Positions 1 through 8,158 of a stretch of 11,134 nucleotides of DNA are shown here, piece after piece. The first letter of the stretch is position 1. Each line of letters begins with the position of its first letter. Position numbers and translations under genes: made by a program. Under the pieces are notes generated by a model that ran no database searches, was not told the origin of the DNA, and worked only from the letters and a program-made list of their open reading frames with translations. Source of the DNA: Desulfovibrio sp. (GTDB lineage Bacteria; Desulfobacterota; Desulfovibrionia; Desulfovibrionales; Desulfovibrionaceae). The stretch lies in assembly GCA_020217165.1 (NCBI GenBank), contig JAIWOE010000129.1, forward strand, positions 1 through 11,134, read 5' to 3'.

Positions 1-1497
1 ATGGTGTCCATCACCAACATTGCCACGGACTGCTACGCCAACCCTGACAGCCGGGCAACCCTGTTGGAAGAATTGCGCCAGACAGGCACTATTCTGGGTG
101 TGGAACGGGAATTCAAACGCCGGGATGGCTCCCTGTTTTCCGCCGCGGTGCATGCCCACTTCGTTCATGACGAACACGGCACCCCCCTGCACCTGGAGGG
201 GATGCTCACGGACACCACGGCCCGGCGGCGGGCGGAAGAAGCCCTCACGGAAGCAAAACTGGCGGCCGAGCAGGCCAATGCGGCCAAGAGCGCCTTCCTG
301 GCTAGCATCAGCCATGACCTACGTACGCCGCTGCATCACATGCTGGGCATGGCGGAACTGGCCGCGGCGGAGTCCACCTCCCCCACCCAGCAGGAATACC
401 TGCGCCTGCAACGCCAGGCCGGAGAGCACCTGCTGTCCCTGGTGAACGATCTGCTCGACCTCTCCCTCATTGAGGCCGGCAAGCTGGATTTGGCCGTCAT
501 GCCCTTTTCCCTGCAGACCCTGGCCGAGGAGCTGCAGGCGTTCTTCGCCCGGACGGCCCAGGACAAGGGGCTGGAGTTCAGCGTCTCTGTGGAACCGGCC
601 CTGCACCACTGCCGGCTGGGGGACCCCACCCGCCTGCGCCAGGTGCTGGTGAACCTGGCTGGCAATGCCCTCAAATTCACCCTCAAGGGCTCGGTTCGGG
701 TGGAAATCCTCTCGCATCCCCTGGCGGAGGAGGTGCTTTTTCAGGTGCGGGACACGGGGCCCGGCATTCCCGCCAGCAGCCAGCGAGATATTTTCGAACC
801 CTACACCCGGCTCAGGCAGGGGACGTCTTTTTCCCAATCCGCCGAAGCGCACGCTACCGGAATCCGGGACGCCGGCGGGGCCGGGCTGGGGCTGGCCATC
901 TCCCGCAGGCTGGTGGACCGCATGGGCGGTTGCCTTTCCCTGGTCAGCGCTCCGGGTCGGGGCGCGCGTTTTTTCTTCACCATTCCCCTGCCCGAAGCCC
1001 ACGCGGCCTGCCTGGAAGGACACGAGACAGCGTCCACCAGGCCGGATCTCCGACCCCCCCTGCCCCAGCAGCCACTACCACAGCGGGTGCTGGTGGTCGA
1101 AGACGAGCCCGTGAGCCGGCTGTACAGCCTCAAGGTCCTGGAGCAGGCCGGCATTGCCGCCGAAGGCGTGGCCGACGCCGAAACCGCCCTGCACCACCTG
1201 AACACCGCCTGCTACGACGCCGTGCTGCTGGACATGCACCTGCATGACATGGATGGCCTGACCCTGCTGCAGCGCCTGCGCGCCTTCCCGGAGGACGCCC
1301 CCACCCCACCCGGCACCCCTGTGCTGGTGATCACGGCCCAGGCCATGCGCGGGGACCGCACCCGCATCCTCAAGGCCGGCGCCGACGCCTACTTGGCCAA
1401 GCCCGTGAACAGCGCCCAGCTGCTTTACGCCCTGGCCCGTCTCCATGCCCCTCCCTCCAGGCCCGGCCAAGGACAAGATGCGCCGGCCTCCACCTAA
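1..1497 (+). CDS. Hybrid sensor histidine kinase with receiver domain (5'-truncated by window edge)
   Basis: The visible 498 residues read as the end of a PAS/PAC domain (about 1-78, with the typical FKRRDGSLF and GMLTDTT segments), a short coiled linker, a HisKA dimerisation domain with phospho-acceptor His105 in SISHDLRTP, a HATPase domain and a C-terminal receiver. In the ATPase, the N box holds N218 and N222, the G1 box is DTGPGI at 251-256 and the G2 box is GAGLGLAIS near 293-301. The receiver has acidic E367-D368, phospho-Asp D411, T445 and K467-P468. All catalytic residues needed for autophosphorylation and phosphotransfer are present. The first codon is ATG, but it falls inside the PAS fold, so the gene almost certainly begins upstream and membrane or sensor domains may be missing. 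The signal and the output partner are unknown. A 269-base gap separates it from the next gene, so cotranscription is uncertain. Confidence 0.93.
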   Translation: MVSITNIATDCYANPDSRATLLEELRQTGTILGVEREFKRRDGSLFSAAVHAHFVHDEHGTPLHLEGMLTDTTARRRAEEALTEAKLAAEQANAAKSAFLASISHDLRTPLHHMLGMAELAAAESTSPTQQEYLRLQRQAGEHLLSLVNDLLDLSLIEAGKLDLAVMPFSLQTLAEELQAFFARTAQDKGLEFSVSVEPALHHCRLGDPTRLRQVLVNLAGNALKFTLKGSVRVEILSHPLAEEVLFQVRDTGPGIPASSQRDIFEPYTRLRQGTSFSQSAEAHATGIRDAGGAGLGLAISRRLVDRMGGCLSLVSAPGRGARFFFTIPLPEAHAACLEGHETASTRPDLRPPLPQQPLPQRVLVVEDEPVSRLYSLKVLEQAGIAAEGVADAETALHHLNTACYDAVLLDMHLHDMDGLTLLQRLRAFPEDAPTPPGTPVLVITAQAMRGDRTRILKAGADAYLAKPVNSAQLLYALARLHAPPSRPGQGQDAPAST

Positions 1498-1523
1498 TCC
1501 GCTTCCAGGACGACCATGCATCA

Positions 1524-1545
1524 CCCCCCCCCTTCCCCCGCCCCC
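1524..1545 (-). other. Runs of C on + strand (G-quadruplex-capable on - strand)
   Basis: The plus strand has nine C, TT, five C, G, five C. The minus strand therefore carries three long G tracts with 1-2 base loops, and the nine-base tract can supply two of the four runs a quadruplex needs. It lies 27 bases behind the kinase stop codon. No function is shown. It is also a likely site of length variation. Confidence 0.4.
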
Positions 1546-1548
1546 ATA

Positions 1549-1566
1549 TCCCGGACGAACCCGGGA
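1549..1566 (+). terminator. Possible weak hairpin after histidine kinase
   Basis: TCCCGG pairs with CCGGGA across a 6-base loop. No T tract follows directly; a short T run comes about 20 bases later. It could be a weak or Rho-assisted end of the kinase transcript, or chance in GC-rich DNA. The rest of 1498-1766 holds no gene I can support. Confidence 0.25.
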
Positions 1567-1695
1567 CCATCTACATGGCTGGTTCCATTTTTCCAGACGC
1601 ATTCCGATTTTTCAGAGACACCCCGCCCTGGCTGCAACGCACAACCATCCAGGAAAGGCCGTCTCCGGGCTCAAGGCATTAGAATCCAGCAAGGC

Positions 1696-1713
1696 GCAAT
1701 TATTGCATATAAA
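1696..1713 (+). promoter_or_regulatory. AT-rich palindrome and -10-like box upstream of first chemoreceptor
   Basis: GCAAT-T-ATTGC (1696-1706) is a perfect 11-base palindrome, directly followed by TATAAA at 1708-1713, a -10-like hexamer. This is the only AT-rich pocket in the gap and lies about 55 bases before the chemoreceptor start. I see no convincing -35 hexamer, no sigma-54 (GG...GC) element and no sigma-28 element. The palindrome could be an operator for an activator-dependent promoter. This is inference from position and composition. Confidence 0.35.
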
Positions 1714-1766
1714 ATTAATTCCACAATACTTCCTGCCACGGTGGCGAGGCAAAGGGGGAGAATCGC

Positions 1767-3584
1767 ATGTTCGACAACATCTCCGTTCAAACTCGGGTGC
1801 TATGCCTGCTCGGGCTGATGCTCATCAGCATCGCCGGGGCCATGGTGCTTTCATCCAGGGCCATGGACGAGATTGCCGACATTGGCGTGGCTGAAACGCA
1901 AAACACCATGCTCCAGGGCGAACGCAACAAAATCAAAGTGGCCACGGACGCCATGGCCGCCGCCCTGGGCGACCTGCTCAAGGACATACCCGGCGATGAG
2001 GCTCGCGTGGAGTTCATCCGCAAGTCTGTGGACTCCTTTCGCTTTGAAGCAGACCAGTCCGGCTACTTTTTTGTGTACAAGGGCACCGTGAACGTGGCCC
2101 TGCCGCCCAAAAAGGAACTGCAGGGCAAGGATCTGAACGAGACCAAGGACGTCAACGGCGTGTACTTCGTTCGCGATCTGGCAAAGGCCGCGGCCGCCGG
2201 CGGCGGATTCGTGGAATACGTGTTCCTGAAACCCGGCAAGGGCGACCAGCCCAAGCTGGCCTATGCCGCCTTGATCCCCGGCACGGACATCTGGATCGGC
2301 ACCGGCATTTACATCGATAATGTCGAGGAAGCCAAGACCGCCATCCGCACGCACATTGCCACCGCCGCCGGCAAGGCCCTGCGATCCATCACCCTACAGC
2401 TGGCCGCGTTCTTCATCATCCTGGTGCTGCCCCTGGCCGTGCTGCTCATCCGCAGCGTGGTCCTGCCCATCAAGGAGGCCACCGCAGCAGCCCAGGCCGT
2501 GGCCGCCGGCAACCTGGACATCACCATCACCCCCAAGGGCACCAGCGAAATGGGCCGGCTGCAGACCGCCCTGCGCGACATGGTGACCACCCTGAAAAAG
2601 AACCTGGAAGACATTACCCTGCAGACCCGCCTGGCCGAGGAAAAAGCTGCGGCAGCCGAGCACGCCTCGGAGGAAGCCCGGGCCGCCACCGCCAGGGCCG
2701 AACGCGCCAAGGCCGAAGGCATGCTCCACGCCGCCAGCCGGCTGGATCAGCTCACCTCCCGTCTGGCGGCGGCCATGGAAGAGATTGCCGCCCAGTCCGA
2801 CATCATCCGCCAAAGCACCACCCAGCAGCAGGAACGCATCCACTCCACGGCCACCGGCATGGAAGAAATGCGCGCCACGGTGGTGGAGGTGGCCCGCAGC
2901 GCCGCCGAGGCCGCCCGCCAGAGCACCCAGGCCCAGGACGAAGCCAATCGCGGGGCAGAGGTGGTGGGTAAATCCATCCAGGCCATGGACACCACGCGCA
3001 AGAAGGCTGAATTCCTGAAGGATTCCATGCGGAACCTGGACCAGCAGGCCAAGGAGATTGGCTCCATCCTCACCACCATCAATGACATTGCCGACCAGAC
3101 CAACCTGCTGGCCCTGAACGCCGCCATTGAGGCTGCCCGGGCGGGCGATGCCGGCCGCGGGTTTGCCGTGGTGGCCGACGAGGTGCGCAAGCTGGCGGAA
3201 AAAACCATGCAGGCCACCAGGGAGGTGGGACAAAGCATCACCGCCATCCAGAACGCCGCTGCCAGCAACGTAGCCGGCATGGAGGAAGCCGTGCAGGAGA
3301 TGGGTCGCGCGGCGGACATGGCCAACGAATCCGGCGCCTCCCTGTCCGCCATCGTTCAGGCGGCGCAGACCGCCGCAGGCCAGGTGCATTCCATTGCCAC
3401 GGCAGCCGAGGAGCAATCGGCCACCACCGAGGAATTCAGCCGGGCCCTGGAAGAAATCAACCAGCTGGCAGAAGAAACGGCCACGCACATCGCCGGCACG
3501 GCGGAGGTGCTGCATGAGCTGGCCGAGCCCAGCACCCTGACCGCCCTCATCGACACCATGAAGCGGGAGTCCCAGGCGCAGTAA
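1767..3584 (+). CDS. Methyl-accepting chemotaxis protein with periplasmic Cache sensor
   Basis: A 605-residue transmembrane chemoreceptor. In order: transmembrane helix 1 (about 11-30), a periplasmic single-Cache type 2 sensor (about 40-195, with the [24 protein letters not shown] and [11 protein letters not shown] blocks of that family), transmembrane helix 2 (about 208-230), HAMP (about 230-283), a coiled-coil extension rich in Ala/Glu (285-325) and the MCP signalling hairpin (about 330-590). The hairpin tip (441-478), where CheA and CheW bind, is fully conserved, and [14 protein letters not shown] (about 544-556) resembles a methylation segment. It should sense small molecules, often organic acids for this sensor class, but the ligand is not predictable here. 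No C-terminal CheR-binding pentapeptide is seen. The start is supported by GGGGGAG six bases upstream, and the gene is closed by a strong terminator. Confidence 0.95.
   Translation: MFDNISVQTRVLCLLGLMLISIAGAMVLSSRAMDEIADIGVAETQNTMLQGERNKIKVATDAMAAALGDLLKDIPGDEARVEFIRKSVDSFRFEADQSGYFFVYKGTVNVALPPKKELQGKDLNETKDVNGVYFVRDLAKAAAAGGGFVEYVFLKPGKGDQPKLAYAALIPGTDIWIGTGIYIDNVEEAKTAIRTHIATAAGKALRSITLQLAAFFIILVLPLAVLLIRSVVLPIKEATAAAQAVAAGNLDITITPKGTSEMGRLQTALRDMVTTLKKNLEDITLQTRLAEEKAAAAEHASEEARAATARAERAKAEGMLHAASRLDQLTSRLAAAMEEIAAQSDIIRQSTTQQQERIHSTATGMEEMRATVVEVARSAAEAARQSTQAQDEANRGAEVVGKSIQAMDTTRKKAEFLKDSMRNLDQQAKEIGSILTTINDIADQTNLLALNAAIEAARAGDAGRGFAVVADEVRKLAEKTMQATREVGQSITAIQNAAASNVAGMEEAVQEMGRAADMANESGASLSAIVQAAQTAAGQVHSIATAAEEQSATTEEFSRALEEINQLAEETATHIAGTAEVLHELAEPSTLTALIDTMKRESQAQ
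3084..3209 (+). repeat. Conserved MCP tip segment, copy 1 (pair with 7491-7616)
   Basis: These 126 bases encode 42 residues identical to those of the second chemoreceptor at 7491-7616. By my count the DNA differs at 10 positions, all synonymous, with the final 30 bases identical. Protein-level selection explains it. Both copies are in the same orientation, so recombination would delete about 4.4 kb. Confidence 0.8.
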
Positions 3585-3606
3585 GCCCGACCACCACGAC
3601 CTGTTC

Positions 3607-3631
3607 AGGAGCCCTCCGGGGCTCCTTTTTT
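3607..3631 (+). terminator. Rho-independent terminator of Cache chemoreceptor gene
   Basis: AGGAGCCC (3607-3614) pairs perfectly with GGGCTCCT (3619-3626) around a TCCG loop, followed by six T (3626-3631). It starts 22 bases after the stop codon, so the chemoreceptor ends its own transcript. Confidence 0.92.
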
Positions 3632-3700
3632 CTGCCCTATCGCCAGAGGCCATGGCCGATTAGACACAGCTTCGACGAAAAAATCCTGTTTCTCTTTCAA

Positions 3701-3706
3701 TATAAT
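3701..3706 (+). promoter_or_regulatory. TATAAT -10-like box before the TPR gene
   Basis: A consensus TATAAT hexamer sits in an AT-rich stretch (3677-3713) between the terminator and the TPR coding sequence, ten bases before its first usable GTG. No TTGACA-like -35 lies at 16-18 bases; the closest candidate, TTCGAC at 3671, is 24 bases away. If this is a real promoter, the transcript would begin almost at the GTG, leaving no room for a leader. The hexamer could therefore instead be chance within coding sequence. Confidence 0.35.
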
Positions 3707-3715
3707 TCGGAAATC

Positions 3716-4340
3716 GTGGGCAACCTCGGCTTTTCCCTGTACCGTAATGGCAATTTCGAGCAGGCGCATACTGTGCTCATGGAGCTCCTAGGAGCTGCGC
3801 CCGGGGTATTCGGCGGCCTGGTTTGTCCTGGGCCAGGTGTTCGACTCCCTGCAGCGATACGACCTGGCCTACGCCAGCTTTGTGAGCACCTGCCTGTTCA
3901 GCCGAAACATCAAGACCAGTATCAAGTATGTGGAACAACAGGCCAGGGCGCATGGGGAACAGGCCGGACGGGATGCCGCCACCAGGGCTCTGCGGGTCTG
4001 CCGGATGCAGGCAGACGGTTCGCCTCCCCAGGCTCCCCAGGCCCAGGCGCGCAGCGCTCCCGTGCCGCCCCCGCCCGTGAGCCCCCCAGGTGCTTCCCAG
4101 CGCATGGCCCAGCCCCGTCTGGCCGTGGTGGACGTAGGCAGCGTGGTGCAAGGCTACCATGGCATGAAGGAGTCCCGCCTGCGCCAGGGGGCCATCCTCA
4201 CCGCCGCGGACTTCGTGTATCCGGACTCGGAAACGCCCCTGCTGGACTACCTCAACAGCAACGACGGCAAGACCTATCGACGCAACGCCCAGGTGACGGA
4301 CATTACGGCACAAATCGCTTCCATGGTGAACAGGAAATAA
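3716..4340 (+). pseudogene. TPR-repeat protein with a frameshift near its 5' end
   Basis: Two reading frames together give one continuous TPR protein. From GTG 3716 the sequence reads GNLGFSLYRNGNFEQAHTVL, a typical TPR helix pair. It is then lost, while the next frame continues with PGYSAAWFVLGQVFDSL and the second TPR helix pair down to the TAA at 4338-4340. Removing a single base near 3790 joins the two as LLELRPGYS, giving about 207 residues: one or two TPR units, a Pro/Ala-rich linker, and a C-terminal part (PRLAVVDVGSVVQGYHGM onward) I do not recognise. The frame stays open upstream of the GTG through the preceding terminator, and no good ribosome-binding site is seen, so the true start is unsure. 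The downstream frame alone could start at GTG 3837, but that cuts into the TPR. It may be a pseudogene, a sequencing indel or, less likely, recoded. The long intact 3' frame suggests a recent lesion. Confidence 0.7.
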
Positions 4341-4356
4341 CCGCCATGGCACGTGC

Positions 4357-4386
4357 GGCCGGCCCGGTGCAGGAACCGGGTCGGCC
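4357..4386. terminator. 12-bp hairpin between convergent genes
   Basis: Bases 4357-4368 pair with 4375-4386 over 12 positions, all Watson-Crick except one G-T, around the loop GCAGGA. It lies 16 bases behind the TPR stop and 12 bases behind the stop of the minus-strand gene. That position suggests a shared bidirectional terminator. Neither side has a T tract, so it may work with Rho or as an RNA 3'-end stabiliser. Confidence 0.6.
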
Positions 4387-4398
4387 CAGCCGGCGGCA

Positions 4399-6027
4399 TT
4401 ACTCCATACCCAGCACCGTTCGGGCGAGGGTGAGCACTTCGGCGGGCCGAAACGGCTTGGTCATGTACACATCGGCCCCGGCCTCCATGCCGCGCTGGGA
4501 GTCGAATTCCTGCCCCTTGGCCGTGAGCATGACCACGTACACCCCGTCCAGGGCGAGCTTGTTCTTGGTCCAGTCGCAGACGTCAAAGCCGTTCATCCGG
4601 GGCATCATCACATCCAGAAACACCAGGGACGGCTGCTCCTGCCGGATGAGGGCCAGGCCGTCCTCCCCGTTTTCCGCATACAACAGCACAACGCCATCAT
4701 CTTCAAGGGATTCCAGGGTTTCCTCCAGCAGCATACGGATGTGCGGTTCATCATCCACGATGAGCACCTTGCGCGGACCTTGCTGGGTTGGCACGCTGGA
4801 TGCGGCGACGGGTTCCGCGGGCGCCATGGGTTCCATGGGCTCCATGGACGCAAGTGGCAATGCCGACTCCCCCGTGGTCAGTTCCTCGCAGGTAGCCAGG
4901 GCGTCCACGTCCCAAATCTCGCTGGCCGAGTCGGCGGCAGGGGACGGGGCAGCCTGAAATTTCTGCCCTGCTGCGCCGGCTGGGACACGCCAGGGAGCGC
5001 CCGCCAACTCCGCGTACAAGGCCAGGGCGGAATCATGGCTCCCGTCCTGCTGCAGGATGGTCGTCACCAGCTCCAAGGCCGCTGCCCCCCGCCCCAGCAT
5101 GCGATACACTCGGGCCAGGGCCACGCGCACGGTCATGTCGTCGGGGTCCAGGGCACAGGCCTTTTCATACAGGGCCAAGGCGGTTTCGGGCTTGCCGCGC
5201 TGCAAGGCCACCTCGGCCACGGTCTGATACGGGTTCACGGCCTGGCAGCGGGCGCGTTGCATCTCCCGGTACAGTTTTTCCGCCTCCGCAGGATGTCCTC
5301 GCCAGAGGTATCCCTCGGCGGCCTTGTTCAAATAATGGTTGAACTTCACCAGATTGCCCTTGCGTTGCCAGGCGATGGCCAGGCCGCGGCAGGCATCGGG
5401 GTATCGGCCGCGCATGGCCAGAATTTTGGAAAAAGAGGCGATGGCCAGATCAAAATCCCGAGCGTTGAGGGCCCTGCGACCTTCCAAAAACAGCCGACGA
5501 GCCTTGCTGGTGGCAGATTCGTGCCCGGCCGGACGGGACGGCCCTGGTGCATCCTCCCTGGGAGGGTGTCCGAGCGGAACGGAGGCATGCCGGGCATGTC
5601 CAATCTGACTGGCCTGAGCGGATGACCCCACCGGGGATGCCGGCGTGACGCTCTCCACGGCCTGGGCGGCCAGATCCTGCAGGGCCTGGGAGGAGAAAAT
5701 GCGCGGCAACACCATGGGAACACCCAGATCCCGCGCCTGCCGCGCCGTGGCGTCATCGTTATCCGGAAGATGGACGATGCACGGCATGCGCAGCCCCTGG
5801 GCCTGCCGCAGGTACTGCAGGGCCGCACAATCATCCGCCAACAGGCTGCTCAACCCGATAATCAGCAAATCGGTTTCGCGTTCCTGCTCCGCAATGACGC
5901 GGGCAGGGGGCTGGCCATTGGCCGGCCTTGGCTGCATGCCGCAACAGGTGGCCAGGTTGCAGGCGATTGTCTGCAGAATGGGGTTGTCCTGAATCACAAG
6001 CACACGCAGGGGCGCAGGCAGTTGCAT
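4399..6027 (-). CDS. REC-TPR-REC response-regulator-like protein with degenerate first receiver
   Basis: A 542-residue soluble protein. Residues about 8-125 look like a receiver fold (LRVLVIQDNPIL, then LLIIGLSSLL), but Gly replaces the phospho-Asp and LPRIF replaces the conserved Lys-Pro, so it should not be phosphorylated. A flexible region follows, then several TPR units (about 170-345), a linker with MEPMEPMAPAEP (395-406), and a complete C-terminal receiver (about 420-540) with D425-D426, phospho-Asp D472, T502 and K524-P525. No DNA-binding or enzymatic output domain is present, so it probably acts by phosphorylation-controlled protein contacts through the TPRs; which partner is unknown. 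The ATG at 6027 is chosen because AAAGGGA lies six bases upstream; an in-frame TTG at 6045 would add six residues. It is transcribed away from the second chemoreceptor and converges on the TPR gene. A role with chemotaxis or the neighbouring kinase is inference from position. Confidence 0.88.
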   Translation of the reverse strand: MQLPAPLRVLVIQDNPILQTIACNLATCCGMQPRPANGQPPARVIAEQERETDLLIIGLSSLLADDCAALQYLRQAQGLRMPCIVHLPDNDDATARQARDLGVPMVLPRIFSSQALQDLAAQAVESVTPASPVGSSAQASQIGHARHASVPLGHPPREDAPGPSRPAGHESATSKARRLFLEGRRALNARDFDLAIASFSKILAMRGRYPDACRGLAIAWQRKGNLVKFNHYLNKAAEGYLWRGHPAEAEKLYREMQRARCQAVNPYQTVAEVALQRGKPETALALYEKACALDPDDMTVRVALARVYRMLGRGAAALELVTTILQQDGSHDSALALYAELAGAPWRVPAGAAGQKFQAAPSPAADSASEIWDVDALATCEELTTGESALPLASMEPMEPMAPAEPVAASSVPTQQGPRKVLIVDDEPHIRMLLEETLESLEDDGVVLLYAENGEDGLALIRQEQPSLVFLDVMMPRMNGFDVCDWTKNKLALDGVYVVMLTAKGQEFDSQRGMEAGADVYMTKPFRPAEVLTLARTVLGME

Positions 6028-6270
6028 ATCAATCCCTTTCTCCAAAACTGCAGGCGCGTGACTTCCGGCACCTGTGTTAGCACCATCCCGGCATCATCCT
6101 GCTTGAAGGCATCGGCCTCGCGACACTGGCGGCGCCTGTATGACGCCCCGGGTTGCGCCATCTTCTTACTGAAGCAGCGGCGCGGGCGCAACACTAGCAT
6201 GGGATTTCGTAGATCCGGTGACGGTCCCGAACGGCTCGCCCAGAGCGCGTCCGCGACGGCGCGGCCTCGT

Positions 6271-6353
6271 CTATACAACAATGACAACTCATTGTATGGA
6301 TTGTTGAACAACAACCGTGGGACGCCTGACAAGACGACCCCACGGCGCGCGCC
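6271..6353. promoter_or_regulatory. Cluster of inverted repeats in the divergent intergenic region
   Basis: The 365 bases between the divergent genes (6028-6392) contain no gene I can support, but one AT-rich patch is packed with symmetric elements. ACAATGA (6278-6284) pairs with TCATTGT (6289-6295). CAACAAT (6276-6282) pairs with ATTGTTG (6300-6306). TTGTT-G-AACAA (6301-6311) is a palindrome. CCGTGGG (6315-6321) pairs with CCCACGG (6339-6345), and GGCGCGCGCC (6344-6353) is self-complementary. The AT-rich ones are candidate operators and the GC-rich ones could form a leader hairpin in the chemoreceptor mRNA. No clear -35/-10 pair was found for either direction. Confidence 0.45.
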
Positions 6354-6392
6354 CGGGCAGGCGCGAACGGATTTTATCCAGAGGGGGTATCT

Positions 6393-7988
6393 ATGCAAAC
6401 TGCGACCATTCACACCCGGCTGGCGGCGTGTCTGGCCGTGATCGTCCTTGTCGTTGGCCTTGTGGCCGCGGCCGGCGCCGCGCTTTTCCCGTCGCAGGGA
6501 GCGCTGTCCCTGACCATGACCGCCGCTCTGGCCGCCCTGGCCGCCCTCATCGCCTGCGGGGGCTGCCTGGCGGTGGTGCACCTGACATGCGTGGCCCCAC
6601 TGCAAGACGCCCTGGCCCGGGCCAACGCCCTGGCGGAAGGCGACTTTGCCCGCGCTGCCCAGGCGCGTGATGCCGCCGGCGAATTGGGGCAGCTGCAGGC
6701 GCGTCTCTCGGCCATCGTTGCCATGGCCAAGCATGACAAGGGGCTGAATCAGGGCATCCTGCGCGGTCTGCCCATGCCATATCTGCTGGTGGATACCCAG
6801 GAACGCGCCCTGCACATCAACCAGGCCTGCCTGGACATGCTGGAAATCGACGGCCCCATGGAGGCCTGCCACGGCAAGACCCTGGCGGAGGTGTTTTACA
6901 ACGACCCCACCCGCAAAACCGCCGTGGGCCAAAGCATCCGCGAGGGCAAGGTCTTCCGCAATCTGGAAGTGACCATCAAGGGCCACAAGGGCGGCGAGCG
7001 CAATGTGCTGGCCAACGTCTTTCCCCTGTACGACCTGGACAAGCAATGCATTGGCGGCCTGTGCCTGTATATCGACATGACCGCCCTGAAACAGGCAGAG
7101 GCGCAGAACAAACGTACCCTCGACAGCCTTGCCGCAGCAGCCAGGAACCTTGAAGGCGTGGTGGCCACCGTCTCCACCGCCTCTGAAGCCCTGGCCCAGC
7201 ATGTGACCCTGGCCAGCCGGGGCGCGGCGCATCAGTCGGAGCGGGTGAGCGAAACAGCCACGGCCATGGAAGAAATGAACGCCACCGTGCTGGAAGTGGC
7301 CCGCAATGCCACCCAGGCTGCGAACACCGCCGATTCGGCCCGTCACAAGGCCCAGGATGGCGCGGGCATCGTCACCCGGGTGGTGGGGAGCATTGGCGAG
7401 GTGCAGGCCGCGGCCCTGACCCTCAAGACGGACATGTCCGCCCTGGGTGTCCAGGCCGAGGCCATCGGCCAGGTACTTAATGTCATTACCGATATTGCCG
7501 ACCAGACCAACCTCCTGGCCCTCAATGCGGCCATTGAGGCCGCCCGGGCCGGCGATGCCGGGCGCGGCTTTGCCGTGGTGGCCGATGAGGTGCGCAAGCT
7601 GGCGGAAAAAACCATGACCGCCACCAAGGAAGTGGGCGCGGCCATTACCGGCATTCAGGATGGCGCCCGGCGCAACGTGCAGCATGTGGAACAGGCTGCT
7701 GCGAAAATCGATGCCGCCACCGGTCTGGCCACGGAGTCCGGCGAGGCCCTGCGGCACATCGTCTCCCTAGTGGACCTGACCACGGACCAGGTGCGATCCA
7801 TCGCCACGGCTTCCGAAGAGCAGTCCGCCGCCAGTGAGGAAATCAATCGGAGCATTGAGGAAATCAGCCGCATCTCCCTGGAGACTTCCTCGGCCATGCA
7901 CCAGGCCGGCCAGGCCGTGGACCAACTGGCCCGCCAAGCCCATGTGCTACAGGACTTGATCCGGGAGATGCAGCGGCAGCAAGGCTAG
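6393..7988 (+). CDS. Methyl-accepting chemotaxis protein with cytoplasmic PAS sensor
   Basis: A 531-residue chemoreceptor. Two transmembrane helices (about 11-31 and 41-63) are joined by only about nine residues, so there is practically no periplasmic sensor. A HAMP-like segment (about 64-115) is followed by a PAS domain (about 120-235, [20 protein letters not shown] to the [13 protein letters not shown] end) and the MCP signalling hairpin (about 250-525), whose tip at 368-405 matches the first chemoreceptor. [11 protein letters not shown] (473-483) resembles a methylation segment. Sensing should be intracellular, as in energy or redox receptors; no heme-binding CxxCH is present and the PAS ligand is unknown. 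GAGGGGG five bases before ATG fixes the start. No CheR-binding C-terminal pentapeptide is seen. It is divergent from the REC-TPR-REC gene and ends in a hairpin. Confidence 0.94.
   Translation: MQTATIHTRLAACLAVIVLVVGLVAAAGAALFPSQGALSLTMTAALAALAALIACGGCLAVVHLTCVAPLQDALARANALAEGDFARAAQARDAAGELGQLQARLSAIVAMAKHDKGLNQGILRGLPMPYLLVDTQERALHINQACLDMLEIDGPMEACHGKTLAEVFYNDPTRKTAVGQSIREGKVFRNLEVTIKGHKGGERNVLANVFPLYDLDKQCIGGLCLYIDMTALKQAEAQNKRTLDSLAAAARNLEGVVATVSTASEALAQHVTLASRGAAHQSERVSETATAMEEMNATVLEVARNATQAANTADSARHKAQDGAGIVTRVVGSIGEVQAAALTLKTDMSALGVQAEAIGQVLNVITDIADQTNLLALNAAIEAARAGDAGRGFAVVADEVRKLAEKTMTATKEVGAAITGIQDGARRNVQHVEQAAAKIDAATGLATESGEALRHIVSLVDLTTDQVRSIATASEEQSAASEEINRSIEEISRISLETSSAMHQAGQAVDQLARQAHVLQDLIREMQRQQG
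7491..7616 (+). repeat. Conserved MCP tip segment, copy 2 (pair with 3084-3209)
   Basis: Partner of the segment at 3084-3209. It encodes the same CheA/CheW-contacting hairpin tip with ten synonymous differences. Identical tips suggest that both receptors can join the same signalling array; that is an inference from family knowledge. Confidence 0.8.
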
Positions 7989-8014
7989 TATTGCTGTCAG
8001 GGGCAGCTCCGTGC

Positions 8015-8044
8015 GTCCGCCGGAATCCGCGTATTCCGGCGGAC
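8015..8044 (+). terminator. 12-bp perfect hairpin behind PAS chemoreceptor
   Basis: GTCCGCCGGAAT (8015-8026) pairs perfectly with ATTCCGGCGGAC (8033-8044) across the loop CCGCGT. It begins 26 bases after the chemoreceptor stop, where a terminator is expected. No T tract follows (AATCCTCC), so it may need Rho or act as an mRNA 3' stabiliser. A dispersed extragenic palindrome is the alternative. Confidence 0.6.
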
Positions 8045-8158
8045 AATCCTCCACGGAATCAGTCGCTACTCATATCAGCTTGATTCGTGGACACGACACG
8101 AGGCGCCTCGCTGGACGCACAAAGACCGCCTCACCCCATCGTGCCCGCCAGCTCCTTG

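Noticed and set aside
2394..3653. 419-codon open frame on the minus strand opposite the first chemoreceptor
   Set aside because: Gly/His-rich composition without any domain, and fully antisense to a clear MCP gene. It is a product of high third-position GC. The same holds for the long minus frame at 5994-7757 and the plus frame at 9776-10468.
3780..3800. Programmed ribosomal frameshift in the TPR gene
   Set aside because: No slippery heptamer, no upstream Shine-Dalgarno-like stimulator at the right spacing, and no known recoding in this family. A plain indel is simpler.
3716..4957. 413-codon plus-strand frame running past the TPR gene
   Set aside because: Only its first 25 or so residues are TPR-like. 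After the shift it runs in the wrong frame of the TPR gene and then antisense to the REC-TPR-REC gene.
6028..6045. TTG start at 6045 for the REC-TPR-REC gene
   Set aside because: It lacks a well-spaced ribosome-binding site. ATG 6027 has AAAGGGA at six bases, and the receiver fold starts right after it.
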